Of a DNA stretch of 14,520 bases, positions 1 through 6,152 are shown one piece after another. Both the position numbers and the translations under genes were made by a program. Position 1 is the first letter of the stretch. Each line of letters opens with the position of its first letter. Below the pieces are notes generated by a model, which saw nothing but the letters and a program-made list of their open reading frames with translations, had not been told where the DNA came from and searched no databases. Source of the stretch: an uncultured Oscillibacter sp. (GTDB lineage Bacteria; Bacillota; Clostridia; Oscillospirales; Oscillospiraceae); contig CABUDN010000057.1 of the NCBI GenBank assembly GCA_902490355.1, positions 1 to 14,520 on the forward strand, read 5' to 3'.

Positions 1-818
1 GCTGTGGGCGAAAGTGCCAGCCGCAGTCCCGGATGCCTCTGCGTACCGATCTGGGTCCACTCTGAGCGAACCGTCACCAGCAGCCCACCCCGGACCCCTA
101 CCGCCCGATAGGGCGCCAGCCGCGGCGCCAGCTCCGGCGCCGCTTGGGCCAGGGGCGCCAGCAGCTCCGCCGGTGCGTGCAAAGCCTCCGGCGTGCAAAG
201 CCGGGCTGCTGCCGCCGGCAGGATTCCCCGCAGAGAACCCGGCGCTACCACCAGCACCGGCTGTCCGTCCACCGGGTCCCGCAGAGTATTGCCGCTGTCC
301 CACAGCGCCGTCAGCTCCGCCGTTTTGCCGTCTACGGCAATCCGAACCGGAACCAGACGGCCCTCCACGCCACTGCGGGCCGCCGCCCGGAACACCACCC
401 GCACCAGTCCATAGGCCGCTGTGGCCGCCGCCAGCAGCACCCGGGCGTCCACGTCCGTGTAGAACACCCCCCGGGTCACCGGCACACCGCCTCCCGCCAG
501 CAGCCCCAGCGCCAGCACGCTTCCCGCCAGCGCACAGGACAAGGCGAAAAACAGCAGCGTCAACCGGGCAAGACGGGCCTCACCGCCGTAGGCGATGAGC
601 GCCATCAAAACCCCTGCCGCCGCCTTCACCGGCGGGGCGGACAAAAACCCCATCCCCGGCAAAAACACCGCCACCGCATATGCAGCCCCGGCCAGAGCGG
701 CCAGCAGATACCGCCGCCTGCGCAGGGGGATCCCCGCCAGCCGGGCCGTTACCAGAAGCAGCAGATAGTCCATCAGCCCATTGAGGACGAACACGCTGTC
801 CACATACACCACTGTCAT
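1..818 (-). CDS. spoIIGA: Sigma-E processing peptidase SpoIIGA, 5' part (C-terminus beyond left edge)
   Basis: The first 272 residues are visible and read open to the window edge. The family is a membrane-embedded aspartic protease that cuts the pro-sequence from pro-sigma-E in the mother cell early in sporulation. The N-terminal half (about residues 8-142) is a run of hydrophobic segments, beginning MTVVYVDSVFVLNG, as expected for the five-helix membrane domain. The protease half follows, with the catalytic motif DSGN at residues 174-177 (ALWDSGNTLRDPVDG), equivalent to the known active aspartate of the Bacillus protein. A Leu-Ala-Pro-rich stretch lies at about 219-236, then PYRAVGVRGGLL. 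Start ATG at 818 is preceded by AAGGGAGG at good spacing. Full-length members are near 300 residues, so only a short C-terminal piece should be missing. In relatives sigE usually follows, which would put it just left of the window (inference). Confidence 0.93.
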   Translation of the reverse strand, partial: MTVVYVDSVFVLNGLMDYLLLLVTARLAGIPLRRRRYLLAALAGAAYAVAVFLPGMGFLSAPPVKAAAGVLMALIAYGGEARLARLTLLFFALSCALAGSVLALGLLAGGGVPVTRGVFYTDVDARVLLAAATAAYGLVRVVFRAAARSGVEGRLVPVRIAVDGKTAELTALWDSGNTLRDPVDGQPVLVVAPGSLRGILPAAAARLCTPEALHAPAELLAPLAQAAPELAPRLAPYRAVGVRGGLLVTVRSEWTQIGTQRHPGLRLALSPT

Positions 819-848
819 AACGCCGCCTCCCTTCCGCCGATGAACGCT

Positions 849-883
849 ATTATAGGCCGGTCCGCCGGTGAAAGGCGTCGCAA
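849..883 (-). promoter_or_regulatory. Candidate spoIIGA promoter with unusually long spacer
   Basis: A perfect TATAAT lies on the minus strand at 849-854, about 30 bases before the spoIIGA start. No -35 match sits at 17 bases. TTGCGA (878-883; 4 of 6 to TTGACA) lies 23 bases upstream. The Bacillus spoIIG promoter is known for a long spacer and dependence on phosphorylated Spo0A, so the arrangement here fits, but no clear Spo0A box (TGTCGAA) is visible. The -10 is seen; activator control is inference. Confidence 0.45.
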
Positions 884-885
884 AC

Positions 886-918
886 AGAGGGCGGACGGCC
901 AATGGCCGTCCGCCCTCT
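886..918 (-). terminator. Hairpin terminator after the DUF951/31-residue pair
   Basis: A perfect 15-bp inverted repeat (886-900 with 904-918) flanks a 3-base loop. On the minus strand it is followed by only a short T-run (GTTTG). It lies between the stop of the 31-residue gene (941) and the spoIIGA promoter, so it most likely ends the upstream transcript. The very stable stem makes up for the weak T-tract. Confidence 0.65.
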
Positions 919-940
919 CTGCGCGCTTATGAAGTTCCCG

Positions 941-1036
941 TTATGATACGTACGGCGCGATCATGGACGCCACCAGCGCCACGATCATCACCACCACCAA
1001 TACCAGCGCCACAACCCGGGTGGATTTCTTGCTCAT
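941..1036 (-). CDS. 31-residue hydrophobic single-pass peptide
   Basis: This short gene begins MSKKSTRVVALVLVVVMI and ends APYVS before a TAA at 941-943. A lysine/arginine N-terminus (K3, K4, R7) precedes a single hydrophobic helix from about residue 8 to 27, as in a small inner-membrane protein with the N-terminus inside. The ATG (1034-1036) shares four bases, ATGA, with the stop of the DUF951 gene upstream. AAGGAGGAG sits 5 bases before it, which strongly supports real, coupled translation. The function is not recognised. It could instead be an uncleaved signal-like peptide or a cell-envelope small protein. Confidence 0.75.
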   Translation of the reverse strand: MSKKSTRVVALVLVVVMIVALVASMIAPYVS

Positions 1037-1224
1037 GAGGTCTCCTCCTTCTTCAGGATCTTGCGAATGCTTTTTTCTGCCTTGCTTCGGGGGAGCATCA
1101 GCTCATGCCCGCAGCCCCGGCACCGAAGCTTGATGTCCATGCCCACCCGCAGGATTTCCCACTGGGTGCTCCCGCAGGGATGGGGTTTTTTCAGCTCCAC
1201 ATAATCATGTAAATGCAGGTCCAT
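1033..1224 (-). CDS. DUF951 family protein (YyzM-like)
   Basis: The 63-residue product starts MDLHLHDYVELKKPHPCG and matches the DUF951 family, whose Bacillus member is YyzM. Hallmarks seen are LKKPHPCG (11-18), WEILRVG (22-28) and CRGCGHE (35-41). The cysteines at 17, 35 and 38 with histidines at 16 and 40 suggest a small zinc-binding fold; zinc binding is inferred. The C-terminus is basic (KSIRKILKK), hinting at nucleic-acid contact, but the family has no settled function. The start has GGAGG 5 bases upstream. The stop overlaps the start of the 31-residue gene, so the two form a coupled pair. The 92 bases between this gene and the divergent S1 gene hold no strong promoter; a minus-strand TATGAT at 1261-1266 is the best candidate. 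Confidence 0.9.
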   Translation of the reverse strand: MDLHLHDYVELKKPHPCGSTQWEILRVGMDIKLRCRGCGHELMLPRSKAEKSIRKILKKEETS

Positions 1225-1316
1225 GCCTACCTCCTGTCAATCCGTCCCCGGATCGTGCATATCATACTCTCTAGGAGATTACGCCGCGGTATGCGGCAGA
1301 TAGGATGCGATCAACT

Positions 1317-2252
1317 ATGCCCGTAAACCGTCTTTTCCCGCCGGAGGGCCTGCGCCCTCCCGCCGCCTGTACCCGTGCCGATCTGGAAGAGGCCCTGGCC
1401 GCCGGTACAATCCTGGAGGGCGTCGTCCAGCGCTGTGACGCCGCTCATACTCTGCACCTGTCTCTGGGCACAATCCAGGCCCGGATTCCCCGCCAGGAGG
1501 CCATCGCCCCCTGGATCAGCGGTGCGGATCGGGATATTGCCGTCATTTCAAGGGTTGGAAAGCAAACTTGCTTTACTGTAAAAGAACTGCGCAGTGACGA
1601 AAAAGGCGCGCCGGTGGCGCTGCTGTCCCGCCGGGATGCCCAGGAGAGGGCCATGGACTTCCTTCTCCAGGAGATCCGGCCCGGCACGGTCCTCACCTGC
1701 CGGGTCACCCGGCTGGAGTCCTTCGGTGCCTTTGTGGACATCGGCTGCGGCATCATCGCCATGCTGCCGGTGGAGCGGATCTCCGTCTCCCGCATTGCCC
1801 ACCCCGCCCAGCGCTTCCGGGAGGGCGAGCGGATTCTGGCGGCGGTCTGGTCCGTGGACCGCAAGACCCGGCGCATTACCATGACCCACCGGGAGCTGCT
1901 GGGCACCTGGATGGAAAACGCCAGCCGCTTCACACCGGGCGAAACCGTCCGGGGAATCGTACGCAGCGTCCGGGAGTACGGCAGCTTCATTGAGCTCGCC
2001 CCCAACCTCTCCGGCCTGGCCGACACCCGGGAGGGGCTCTCCCCCGGCGACGGCGTGTCCGTGTACATCAAGAGCATCCGTCCCGAGCGGATGAAAATCA
2101 AGCTCCACATCATCGAGACGCTTCCCCCGCCTCAGGTCCCGGAGCCGGTGCGCTATCAGATCACCGACGGCACCCTGGAGCAATGGGTCTACTCCCCGCC
2201 GGGGTGCCTGCGCCCGCCGATCCTGACGGACTTCACAGAGGCTTGCCCTTGA
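1317..2252 (+). CDS. S1 RNA-binding domain protein (ribosomal protein S1-like, three S1 repeats)
   Basis: The 311-residue protein contains three S1-type beta-barrel repeats: a degenerate one at about 29-105 (GTILEGVVQRCDAAHTLHLS), a clear one at 121-192 (GTVLTCRVTRLESFGAFVDI) and a third at 206-266 (GETVRGIVRSVREYGSFIEL). S1 domains bind single-stranded RNA. This length and layout match the short S1-like proteins common in clostridia rather than the six-domain proteobacterial S1. I chose the ATG at 1317 because AGGAT lies 10 bases before it. An in-frame ATG at 1305 has its AGG directly abutting and no room for a ribosome binding site. The tail (270-311) is proline-rich and follows no known domain. 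The last 20 bases overlap the 3' end of rarA on the other strand. A role in translation or RNA turnover is inferred from the domains only. Confidence 0.87.
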   Translation: MPVNRLFPPEGLRPPAACTRADLEEALAAGTILEGVVQRCDAAHTLHLSLGTIQARIPRQEAIAPWISGADRDIAVISRVGKQTCFTVKELRSDEKGAPVALLSRRDAQERAMDFLLQEIRPGTVLTCRVTRLESFGAFVDIGCGIIAMLPVERISVSRIAHPAQRFREGERILAAVWSVDRKTRRITMTHRELLGTWMENASRFTPGETVRGIVRSVREYGSFIELAPNLSGLADTREGLSPGDGVSVYIKSIRPERMKIKLHIIETLPPPQVPEPVRYQITDGTLEQWVYSPPGCLRPPILTDFTEACP

Positions 2253-3501
2253 TCCGCTCCCAATAGGCCTTGGCGGCCTGCTCGGTCTTATTGTCTCCCC
2301 ACTGGTAATAGTGGGCGTCCTTCAATGCGTCGGGCAGATACTGCTGCTCCACCCAGCGGTGGGGAAAATCGTGAGGATAGAGATAGTGCTGGCGGTTATC
2401 AAAGCCGGTGGTGTCGGCGTGGACGTTTTGCAGGTGCCGGGGGATATCCCCGGTCTTACCCCGGCGCAGATCGTCCATGGCGGCAATGATGGCGTTATGG
2501 GCGGTGTTGGACTTGGGCGCCGTGGCCAGCAGCACCGCCGCCTCCGCCAGAGGCAGCCGGGCCTCCGGCAGTCCCAGCTGCACCGCCGCATCCACGCAGG
2601 CCTTGGTTATGGCGATGGCCATGGGATAGGCCAGCCCGATGTCCTCCGCCGCGATGACCAGCAGCCGCCGGCACGGTGAGAGCAGATCCCCCGCCTCCAG
2701 CAAACGGCCCAAGTAGTGCACCGCCGCGTCGGGATCACTGCCCCGGATGGATTTCTGCAAGGCCGAGAGAATGTCGTAATGGGCGTCGCCGTCCCGGTCG
2801 TAGCGCATGGCGCTGCGCTGGGCCAGCTGCTCCGCATCCGCCCCTGTCAGGCGCAGCGCTCCGTCTGCGGGTGATGCCGCCTGACAGAGAAGCTCCACCG
2901 CGTTGATGGCCTTGCGCACGTCCCCGCCGCAGGCCATGGCGATCTGCCCCGGCACGCCGTCCTCCCAGGAAAGGGGCAGCGCCGCACGCTCCCGCTCCAG
3001 TTCCAGGGCCCGCAGGACCGCTCGCTCCGCCTCCTCAGGCGGCACGGCCTTGAACTCGAACACCGTGCTGCGGGAAAGCAGGGCGCTGTACACGTAAAAA
3101 TACGGATTCTCCGTGGTGGAGGCAATCAGGGTCAGCTTGCCGTTTTCCATGAACTCCAGCAAGCTTTGCTGCTGCTTTTTATTGAAGTACTGGATCTCAT
3201 CCAGATACAGCAGCACCCCGCCCGGGGCCATCAGTGTCCCCACGTCGGCCATGATGTCCTTGACATCCTGCAAGGATGCCGTGGTGGCATTGAGCCGGTG
3301 AAGCGTCTTATGGGTCCTGGCGGCGATGATGTTGGCCACGGTGGTCTTTCCCGTTCCCGAGGGACCGTAGAAGACCATATTGGCCTCCGTGCCGCTTTCG
3401 ATCAGCCGCCGGAGCACTGCGCCGGGTGCCAGCAGATGGCGCTGGCCCACCACATCATCCAGAGTCTGCGGACGAATTGCGTCCGCCAACGGCTGCTGCA
3501 T
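2233..3501 (-). CDS. rarA: Replication-associated recombination protein A (RarA/MgsA), AAA+ ATPase
   Basis: The 422-residue protein is the clamp-loader-like AAA+ ATPase that acts at stalled replication forks. Visible features are the N-terminal RPQTLDDVVGQRHLL region (10-24), Walker A GPSGTGKTT (46-54), Walker B LLYLDEIQ (97-104), sensor 1 STTENPYF (128-135), and a candidate arginine finger in LLSRSTVF (R144). The C-terminal MgsA-type domain carries PKSNTAHNAI and GDIPRHLQN, then YPHDFPHRWVEQQYLP. Length is normal for the family. The frame is open upstream to 3678, but the ATG at 3501 is preceded by AAGGGAGG and matches the family N-terminus, so the longer start is rejected. It is divergent from nth and tail-to-tail with the S1 gene. 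Confidence 0.95.
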   Translation of the reverse strand: MQQPLADAIRPQTLDDVVGQRHLLAPGAVLRRLIESGTEANMVFYGPSGTGKTTVANIIAARTHKTLHRLNATTASLQDVKDIMADVGTLMAPGGVLLYLDEIQYFNKKQQQSLLEFMENGKLTLIASTTENPYFYVYSALLSRSTVFEFKAVPPEEAERAVLRALELERERAALPLSWEDGVPGQIAMACGGDVRKAINAVELLCQAASPADGALRLTGADAEQLAQRSAMRYDRDGDAHYDILSALQKSIRGSDPDAAVHYLGRLLEAGDLLSPCRRLLVIAAEDIGLAYPMAIAITKACVDAAVQLGLPEARLPLAEAAVLLATAPKSNTAHNAIIAAMDDLRRGKTGDIPRHLQNVHADTTGFDNRQHYLYPHDFPHRWVEQQYLPDALKDAHYYQWGDNKTEQAAKAYWERIKGKPL

Positions 3502-3534
3502 GGCGCCGCCTCCCTTCTTCGTGTCTAATTTTGT

Positions 3535-3543
3535 ATCATAACA
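3535..3543 (-). promoter_or_regulatory. Extended -10 promoter for rarA
   Basis: The minus strand reads TGTGTTATGAT, giving the TRTGN extension directly before TATGAT (3535-3540). The -35 region (TGGTAA, 3558-3563) is weak, as is common for extended -10 promoters. The predicted start of transcription would give a leader of about 25-30 bases to the rarA ATG. Confidence 0.55.
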
Positions 3544-3596
3544 CAGTTCCCTGGAAATTACCATGATTTTTTCCCCTGGCCTTCCGGGTACGGGTA

Positions 3597-3605
3597 TGGT
3601 ATACT
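3597..3605 (+). promoter_or_regulatory. Extended -10 promoter for nth
   Basis: TATGGTATACT carries TRTGN followed by TATACT (3600-3605), 29 bases before the nth ATG. No strong -35 is visible 17 bases upstream (TGGCCT, 3577-3582). It lies back to back with the rarA promoter, about 55 bases away. Confidence 0.55.
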
Positions 3606-3634
3606 GAAGCCATCTCAAACCCGAGGTGACGAAC

Positions 3635-4270
3635 ATGAAATCCAAGGCCGCCGTCAAGCGGATCATTGAAACACTCAAGGAGCTTTATCCCGACGCCCTG
3701 TGCTCCCTGCAATATGACAAGGACTATGAGCTTTTGTTTGCCGTGCGGCTTTCCGCCCAATGCACGGATGAGCGGGTCAACAAAGTCACGCCCGCCCTCT
3801 ACGCCCGCTTCCCCACCCTGGAGAGCTTTGCCCAGGCGGACCCGGCCGAAGTCGGGCAGTACATCCACTCCTGCGGCTTCTACAACGGCAAGGCCCGGGA
3901 TATTGTCGCCTGCGCCCAGCAGCTTATGGAGCGCCACGGCGGCAAGGTTCCCGGGACCATGGAAGAACTCACCGCCCTGCCCGGCGTGGGCCGCAAGACG
4001 GCCAATTTGATTTTGGGAGACGTGTTCGGTCAGCCCGCCTACGTCTGCGATACCCACTGCATCCGCATCACCGGCCGCCTGGGACTTACCGACGGGTCCA
4101 AGGACCCGCTGAAGGTGGAGCGGCAGCTGCGGGAGGTTCTGCCGCCCAAGGAGTCGTCCAACTTCTGCCACCGGATGGTGCTCTTCGGACGGGATACCTG
4201 CACCGCCCGCTCCCCCCACTGCGAGGGCTGTCCCCTGCGGCAGGACTGCGACGCAGGAAAATCCAAATAA
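3635..4270 (+). CDS. nth: Endonuclease III (DNA glycosylase/AP lyase)
   Basis: The 211-residue enzyme removes oxidised pyrimidines from DNA and cuts the abasic strand in base excision repair. The helix-hairpin-helix LPGVGRKTAN (115-124) contains the catalytic lysine K121, and the catalytic aspartate is D139 in VCDTHCIRITGR. The C-terminal iron-sulfur motif is intact: C189-X6-C196-X2-C199-X5-C205, the spacing of the [4Fe-4S] family. The full length matches E. coli Nth. I chose the ATG at 3635 because GAGG lies 8 bases upstream; a GTG at 3626 in the same frame overlaps that site and is less likely. It is transcribed alone from an extended -10 promoter and ends in a terminator. Confidence 0.96.
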   Translation: MKSKAAVKRIIETLKELYPDALCSLQYDKDYELLFAVRLSAQCTDERVNKVTPALYARFPTLESFAQADPAEVGQYIHSCGFYNGKARDIVACAQQLMERHGGKVPGTMEELTALPGVGRKTANLILGDVFGQPAYVCDTHCIRITGRLGLTDGSKDPLKVERQLREVLPPKESSNFCHRMVLFGRDTCTARSPHCEGCPLRQDCDAGKSK

Positions 4271-4279
4271 AAAAATCAG

Positions 4280-4315
4280 AACGTGCCTGTGCAAATGCAC
4301 AGGCACGTTTTGTAT
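4280..4315 (+). terminator. Rho-independent terminator after nth
   Basis: A 13-bp perfect stem (4280-4292 with 4297-4309) with a 4-base AAAT loop is followed by TTTTGTATCT. An A-run just before the stem (4268-4275) would also give a T-run on the other strand, but no minus-strand gene ends here. Confidence 0.87.
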
Positions 4316-4325
4316 CTCTGCCTCA

Positions 4326-4331
4326 TATACT
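4326..4331 (+). promoter_or_regulatory. Weak candidate promoter for the small-protein operon
   Basis: TATACT occurs 40 bases before the ATG at 4371, just past the nth terminator. No convincing -35 or TG extension accompanies it. An independent promoter is expected here because the nth terminator separates the operon from its upstream neighbour. Confidence 0.33.
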
Positions 4332-4370
4332 GGTTTGGAACCGATCACTTTACACGCCAAGGAGGCACTT

Positions 4371-4628
4371 ATGGACGAGAACACCGCCAAACTCGCGCAG
4401 CAGCTCAAACGCAATCCCGCACTGCTGCAATCTCTCATGCGTTCCCGGGACGGCCAGGCGCTGATGCAGATGCTCACCCAAAACGATCAGGGGGCCGGAC
4501 TGCAGCGGGCAGTCCAATCCGCCACAAAAGGCGACACCTCACAGATGGTCCGCCTGGTCCAGCAGCTCATGCAGAGTCCCGACGGGGCGCAGCTGATTGA
4601 GCGGATTAACAAAGCCGTTTCCAAGTAA
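4371..4628 (+). CDS. Unrecognised 85-residue alpha-helical protein, first gene of three-gene operon
   Basis: The product begins MDENTAKLAQQLKRNPALL and is predicted soluble and mostly helical, with many Gln, Leu and Met residues and no signal peptide or membrane segment. It contains two similar stretches, SRDGQALMQMLTQ (about 25-37) and SPDGAQLIERINK (about 69-81), which suggests an internal duplication. The ATG at 4371 has AAGGAGG 6 bases upstream; an in-frame ATG at 4335 has no such site. The next gene starts 31 bases after the stop and shares an NP-containing helical motif with this one. No family or function is recognised. Codon use is like that of its neighbours, so there is no sign of recent transfer. 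Confidence 0.83.
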   Translation: MDENTAKLAQQLKRNPALLQSLMRSRDGQALMQMLTQNDQGAGLQRAVQSATKGDTSQMVRLVQQLMQSPDGAQLIERINKAVSK

Positions 4629-4659
4629 CACATCCATATAGAAAGGCAGGGGGTCCGAT

Positions 4660-5022
4660 TTGGCCGAATTTGACGACAAGCTCAATGCACTGCTGTCCAA
4701 TCCGGACGCCATGTCCCAGATCATGCAGCTGGCAAATTCCCTCTCCGGGGACTCCGACACCGCGCCGGCGCCGGCGGCTCCGGATCCGCCGCCCTCCCGC
4801 GCCGGCGGGTCGGTCCTCTCCTCTCTCTCCGGCGGAACCGAGCTTTTGGGAAAGCTGCTGCCGCTGGTGCAGGAAATGGGCCGGGATTCCAATGCCCGCC
4901 GGCTTCTCTACGCTCTGCGTCCTTATCTGAAGGAAGAGCGGCAAGAGAAGATCGAGCGGGCCCTTCAGCTGGCCCGTCTGTTCCAGATTGGGCGCAGGTT
5001 TTTATCGGAATGGGAGGGATGA
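4660..5022 (+). CDS. Unrecognised 120-residue protein, second gene of three-gene operon (TTG start)
   Basis: It starts at TTG (4660-4662) with AGGGGG 6-7 bases before it; no in-frame ATG precedes the conserved-looking N-terminus MAEFDDKLNALLSNPDAM. Three parts are visible: a helical N-terminus (1-30) resembling part of the preceding protein (SNPDAMSQIMQLANSL), a low-complexity Ala/Pro/Ser/Gly linker (about 31-60), and a charged helical C-terminal part (about 60-120; LGKLLPLVQEMGRDS, ALRPYLKEERQEKIERAL). There is no signal peptide or membrane helix. The stop lies 3 bases from the next start. The function is unknown. The layout suggests two small helical modules joined by a flexible linker, perhaps a scaffold or adaptor (inference). 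Confidence 0.83.
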   Translation: MAEFDDKLNALLSNPDAMSQIMQLANSLSGDSDTAPAPAAPDPPPSRAGGSVLSSLSGGTELLGKLLPLVQEMGRDSNARRLLYALRPYLKEERQEKIERALQLARLFQIGRRFLSEWEG

Positions 5023-5025
5023 GGG

Positions 5026-5349
5026 ATGTACAACCGCTATATTCGCGGGGAAAGCGGCGCCTACACCCGGATCCCGGAGGAAGAGCACCGCACTTCCCCC
5101 GTCCCTCCCGGCAGCACCCAGCCCCGGCAGGAGCCCGCCGACGACCACCAGGAGGAGTATCGCCGCTCAGACGATCACGACCGGGTCTCCGACGGTCTGA
5201 CCGGCATGCTGCGCCATTTTCTGGACCAGCTGCATCTGGACCATGTGGACACCGGGGATCTGCTGCTGTTGGGTCTGCTGTTCTTTTTGTTCCGGGAAGA
5301 CGCCGACGAGGAACTGCTGGTATCCCTGGGCCTGCTGCTGATTTTATAA
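5026..5349 (+). CDS. Unrecognised 107-residue protein with hydrophobic C-terminus, third gene of operon
   Basis: The N-terminus MYNRYIRGESGAYTRIP is tyrosine- and arginine-rich. A long acidic, proline-rich and probably disordered section follows (about 18-58). The C-terminal part has a leucine-rich amphipathic stretch (LTGMLRHFLDQLHLDHVD) and then two very hydrophobic runs, LLLLGLLFFLF (79-89) and LLVSLGLLLIL (97-107), broken by REDADEE. The last run ends the protein, so it may be a tail anchor or hairpin in the membrane. The start ATG is 3 bases after the previous stop, with GGGAGG overlapping the end of that gene, so translation is coupled. No function is recognised. Confidence 0.83.
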   Translation: MYNRYIRGESGAYTRIPEEEHRTSPVPPGSTQPRQEPADDHQEEYRRSDDHDRVSDGLTGMLRHFLDQLHLDHVDTGDLLLLGLLFFLFREDADEELLVSLGLLLIL

Positions 5350-5352
5350 AGA

Positions 5353-5388
5353 AAAAGAGGACGGTATCCGTCCTCTTTTGTTCTTTTC
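5353..5388. terminator. Bidirectional terminator between converging operons
   Basis: A 12-bp perfect stem (5353-5364 with 5368-5379) with a 3-base loop starts 4 bases after the stop of the third small gene. It is followed by TTTTGTTCTTTT on the plus strand and by TTTTTC on the minus strand. It can therefore end both the small-protein operon and the trpS-tagO-wecB operon, whose last stop is at 5391. Confidence 0.88.
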
Positions 5389-5390
5389 CG

Positions 5391-6128
5391 TCATTCCGAG
5401 ACCAAGATCCGGCCGTCCGGCAGGGTGAAATCCGCTGCCGTGGGCGCGGTCATATCCACGGTCAATGCGGCCATGCGATACACCGGCTCTTCATCCACCA
5501 GCCGTTCCGCTGCCATGAGCAGTCCGGTATCCACGCCGACCCAGTATCGCTCTACATATCCGTCGGCATTTTCCGCCGTCTCCACATAAATGCAGTTTAC
5601 TCCGGAAATCGCCCGATAATCCGCCACGGCAATCTCCTTGGCCGGCAGCTCCAGCACCGTCTCATACGTGGGAATTCCCTGTTCTTCGTCAGCCGTGATA
5701 TCTCCGGCGGCAGCCTCAAAGACCGCTGTTTCACCATTATACCAGATATAGGTGGTCTGACCGTCCGTAATGGTGTGGCGGGTCTGACCGCCGGAGAGCG
5801 TCCGGTCCGTCCGGGTCCAGCCACTGAGCACCGCCACCGCCGTCTCCGTGGTGGCACTGCCGGTACTCCAGAACTGCTCCACCGTAATGGTGCGGCGGTA
5901 CGCTTCAGGCCGGTGCAGCGTCGCAATGGCGGTCTGCACGGTCTCCGGCGTTACTTCCACCACGTTCAGGCCCGTATCGGCATCAGCGGAAAAATCCGGT
6001 GACTCATCCGTATCGGGCAGCTCCACCCGGTTGGTCCGCCGCAGCGTGGAGCTCATCATGGCCGCGATCACCAGTACGGTCAGCGCCACAAAGGACCAGG
6101 TAATCCAGTTCCGCTTTCGCTCATCCAA
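5391..6128 (-). CDS. Membrane-anchored extracytoplasmic protein, possibly LolA/MucB-like fold
   Basis: The 245-residue protein has a basic N-terminus (MDERKRNW), one hydrophobic segment at about 11-26, an acidic linker (37-52) and a beta-rich domain (about 55-245). There is no lipobox cysteine after the hydrophobic segment, so it is probably a signal anchor with the domain outside the cell. Strand-rich stretches such as TTYIWYNGETAVFEA (125-139), YVERYWVGVDTGLLMAAER (191-209) and a C-terminal DFTLPDGRILVSE recall lipoprotein-carrier (LolA/MucB-like) folds; this is a fold guess, not a recognised family. Translation starts at TTG (6128) with GGGAGGAGG 7 bases upstream. An ATG at 6124 is out of frame. 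The gene begins 24 bases after wecB, as the last gene of that operon. Confidence 0.78.
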   Translation of the reverse strand: MDERKRNWITWSFVALTVLVIAAMMSSTLRRTNRVELPDTDESPDFSADADTGLNVVEVTPETVQTAIATLHRPEAYRRTITVEQFWSTGSATTETAVAVLSGWTRTDRTLSGGQTRHTITDGQTTYIWYNGETAVFEAAAGDITADEEQGIPTYETVLELPAKEIAVADYRAISGVNCIYVETAENADGYVERYWVGVDTGLLMAAERLVDEEPVYRMAALTVDMTAPTAADFTLPDGRILVSE

Positions 6129-6152
6129 AGCCGGTCCTCCTCCCCATCCGGA

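Noticed and set aside
144..932. Plus-strand open frames over the first 900 bases
   Set aside because: Arg/Gln/His/Pro-rich translations with no domain. The minus strand encodes SpoIIGA with its catalytic motif, and a terminator hairpin lies within the longest of these frames.
1225..1316. Paired divergent promoters between DUF951 and the S1 gene
   Set aside because: TATGAT-like hexamers occur on both strands around 1260, but no matching -35 or TG extension could be assigned with confidence.
3536..4477. A 313-codon minus-strand open frame
   Set aside because: It covers nth in antisense and crosses the nth terminator; nth has intact catalytic residues and iron-sulfur ligands.
6122..6124. ATG on the minus strand as start of the anchored protein
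   Set aside because: It is out of frame with the 245-residue protein. The TTG at 6128 is in frame and well spaced from GGGAGGAGG.
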